DNA of 40,890 nucleotides, from positions 1-40,890 of the forward strand of contig NZ_ANBB01000066.1 of NCBI RefSeq assembly GCF_000341105.1, read 5' to 3'. Positions 39,648 to 40,890 of this stretch are shown here, one piece after another. The notes under the pieces are model-generated. The model ran no database searches. It worked only from the letters and a program-made list of their open reading frames with translations, and was not told the origin of the DNA. This DNA is from Nocardiopsis potens DSM 45234. GTDB taxonomy: Bacteria; Actinomycetota; Actinomycetes; Streptosporangiales; Streptosporangiaceae. The translations under genes were made by a program, and so were the position numbers. Every line of letters begins with the position of its first letter. Within the stretch, counting starts at the first letter, position 1.

Positions 39648-39856
39648 GCTCCGCCGGCGCCGTCGGCGGACCGGCCGAGGCCCTGCCGTCGAACCGGATC
39701 GCCGCACACCTCTCCCGAGGCCTGCGAACCCTCGGCGCCCCCGTCGCGGAACCAGCCCGCTGACCAGGACCGGCCGACGGGCCCCGTACGCGATTCCGCG
39801 GCCCCGGGAGGAGCCGGAACGGCCGAAGAGCGCCCGCGCGGCCATGGGAAACAACC

Positions 39857-39888
39857 GAGCCCTGACCTGTCACTCCAGGTCAGGGCTC
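39857..39888. terminator. Terminator (native flank of tRNA-Arg fragment)
   Basis: Perfect 13-bp stem (GAGCCCTGACCTG at 39857-39869, complement at 39876-39888) with loop TCACTC. On the minus strand it lies 22 bases beyond the tRNA fragment's 3' end, the place where a tRNA gene terminator would be. The gap 39,648-39,856 holds nothing else. Confidence 0.75.
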
Positions 39889-39910
39889 GATCATCGCTGT
39901 CTCAAGGCGG

Positions 39911-39957
39911 CGCACTCGGGAGGACTCGAACCCCCAACCTTCTGATCCGTAGTCCGA
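39911..39957 (-). other. 3' fragment of tRNA-Arg(ACG) gene, probable attachment site
   Basis: Read on the minus strand, this gives the anticodon loop CTACGGA (39946-39952), the 3' anticodon strand TCAGA (39941-39945), a T arm with TTCGAGT, the acceptor 3' strand CGAGTGC (39912-39918) and the discriminator G (39911). The acceptor 5' strand (would be GCACTCG), D arm and complete 5' anticodon strand are missing. This is the portion of a tRNA gene that tyrosine integrases use as attB. It is followed by the terminator and, on the other side, by less GC-rich DNA, so it is read as the chromosome-element junction. The sequence from 39,958 to 40,317 holds no gene that I can support. Confidence 0.7.
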
Positions 39958-40317
39958 TACACCCCATTTCTCCCAGTTATGCGCAATATTGACTGATATC
40001 ACCCAGTGCCGCTTTCCTCAGCTCACCGCGGCTCCGCAGTCCCTGCACTGCCGGGGAATGCCAGACGGTGTCTGGGACTCTGTCCTTCCCCGGCCAGGTG
40101 AGAGCAGGACCGCAACCATCTGAGTTCAGATCAGATGCTCGCTTCTCCGGCCCTCGATGACTCCCAGGCAAGGTCGACCACCCTTGCCGCTGCCGAAGAC
40201 GGGCTCGCGTACCTCGACTGCCACTGAAGCCACTTCAACAGGTTGGCCAAGGTGCCCCTCGAGCGAGTCGATGAGATCTGAGCAGCACTGGCAGCAAGCG
40301 CTCGTAGTGTGTGGAGC

Positions 40318-40779
40318 ATGCCAGTGCCACTCAGCGTTCAGATCCTGACCGTCGATGAACTGTTGCCTGCGGCGGCAGAGCACTTCGGATCGGAGTGCAC
40401 CTTCAGGACAGAACCTCTCCCAATGGCTCCTGGTGTTTATGTCTGGTCGACCGATCGCAGAGTGCTCTATATCGGGTCGGCCAAGTCGCTCGCTGCCAGG
40501 GTGGGCGATGAGAAGGGCTGGATCGCCGGCTACGCGCCCGACGATTATTGGGAGGTGAGCGTTGTTCACATGTTGACTGTCTACAGCGCGACAGTGCAAT
40601 GGATTGCGACGGCAGATCATGAAGGGGCAGTACTACTTGAGCGGCGCCTGATCGAGTGGCATCGTGCTTGCGTGGGCATGGCGCCGTTAGTCGTTGGCTG
40701 GGAGGCGAAGGAAGGTAGCCCTCGGAAAGCCGCAGAGCAGTGGGCTCAGAGGCTCTGGATTCGGAAGTTCGGGCAGTGA
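40318..40779 (+). CDS. GIY-YIG-like nuclease domain protein
   Basis: A 153-residue single-domain protein. The motif is present as Gly39-Val40-Tyr41 ... Tyr51-Ile52-Gly53 with the following SAKSLAARVG (Arg61), and a candidate catalytic Glu108 in LLERRLIEW. This is the GIY-YIG fold of nucleases such as UvrC and homing endonucleases, but short stand-alone relatives often have unknown roles. The codon use is less GC-biased (GTTTAT, GGATCG) and matches the lower GC of this end. I chose the ATG at 40318; a GTG three codons earlier (40309) is possible. It lies inside the presumed integrated element and may be cargo. Confidence 0.7.
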   Translation: MPVPLSVQILTVDELLPAAAEHFGSECTFRTEPLPMAPGVYVWSTDRRVLYIGSAKSLAARVGDEKGWIAGYAPDDYWEVSVVHMLTVYSATVQWIATADHEGAVLLERRLIEWHRACVGMAPLVVGWEAKEGSPRKAAEQWAQRLWIRKFGQ

Positions 40780-40836
40780 AAAGCCTGATCTGCGTGGCCA
40801 AGGCCAACGACTGGCTCGGTGATCCTTAGGCGCGTT

Positions 40837-40890
40837 ATGTGGGTTGACGCGGCGGACCTCCGGAGCGACGAGGAGAGTGACAAGCTTTCC
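40837..40890 (+). CDS. Possible start of a gene running off the window
   Basis: A frame opens at an ATG at 40837 (MWVDAADLRSDEESDKLS) and continues to the end of the window without a stop. No convincing ribosome site is visible. Only 18 codons can be seen, so no function or even certainty of coding can be given. Confidence 0.25.
   Translation, partial: MWVDAADLRSDEESDKLS

Noticed and set aside
39278-39763. 161-residue plus-strand frame overlapping the small membrane protein
   Set aside because: Arg/Pro/His-rich shadow; the frame at 39420-39647 has better third-position bias and a membrane helix.
39905-39990. Complete tRNA-Arg gene
   Set aside because: The acceptor 5' strand expected as GCACTCG and a D arm are absent upstream of the anticodon on the minus strand; only the 3' part is present.
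40131-40319. 62-residue minus-strand frame divergent from the GIY-YIG gene
   Set aside because: It starts on the same bases as the GIY-YIG gene, has no ribosome site and matches nothing I recognise; coding is possible but not supported.

Overview
The window is about 41 kb of very GC-rich DNA with strong G/C bias at third codon positions, GTG starts, 4-base start/stop overlaps and short operons. The gene content (DUF5753 helix-turn-helix plus DUF397 pair, DosR/DosS-like two-component pair, LCP and L,D-transpeptidase cell-wall enzymes, Tat-exported multicopper oxidase) points to an actinomycete. A Nocardiopsaceae-like genus is my best guess, but that is inference from general style and not from a marker gene.

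Layout. 1-3,011: end of one sodium:solute symporter, then a DUF485 protein and a second complete acetate-type symporter. 3,232-7,713: a membrane-anchored hypothetical, a GlsB/YeaQ-type membrane protein, an LCP-family wall-polymer ligase and an L,D-transpeptidase lipoprotein. 7,804-9,811: two small hypothetical genes facing a DUF5753 regulator/DUF397 pair, in DNA that is less GC-rich. 9,812-10,995: about 1.2 kb without a convincing gene, built of ~71-bp repeats arranged as two inverted arms around a core. 10,996-15,605: DHFR-like reductase, LysR regulator, hexapeptide acetyltransferase, CYTH protein, membrane protein, VOC protein and a YefM/YoeB toxin-antitoxin pair. 15,785-15,848: a perfect 27-bp inverted repeat. 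16,167-18,376: two secreted low-complexity proteins. 18,684-21,604: DosS-like kinase (heme-ligand His conserved) and DosR-like regulator. 21,804-24,570: SRPBCC protein, a decayed epoxide hydrolase and an unknown protein. 24,660-27,101: a small secreted peptide with a structured leader, and an OmpR-type two-component system. 27,283-30,849: alpha/beta hydrolase with divergent TetR regulator, and a NarL-type two-component system. 31,069-38,118: secreted protein, GNAT acetyltransferase, ATP-grasp ligase, M15-like lipoprotein, BlaI-family repressor, M56 protease, small histidine-rich membrane protein and multicopper oxidase. 38,319-39,647: orphan helix-turn-helix protein, monothiol thioredoxin-like protein and a small membrane protein. 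39,857-40,890: a terminator, a 3' fragment of a tRNA-Arg gene that looks like an attachment site, and less GC-rich DNA with a GIY-YIG-type gene, read as the edge of an integrated element that continues beyond the window.

How the genes may work together. The most interesting connection is three dyads of the form CTAYTAC-N4-GTARTAR at 32,421, 32,499 and 36,053. They have the TAC-N4-GTA core of BlaI/MecI operators and lie beside the GNAT gene, the ATP-grasp/M15 operon and the His-rich protein/multicopper oxidase pair, with a BlaI repressor and an M56 (BlaR-like) protease encoded between them. I infer one regulon joining cell-envelope enzymes and copper oxidation. The DosS/DosR-like pair suggests an oxygen/NO/redox response. 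The inverted-arm repeat locus at 9.9-10.9 kb is the least explained stretch.
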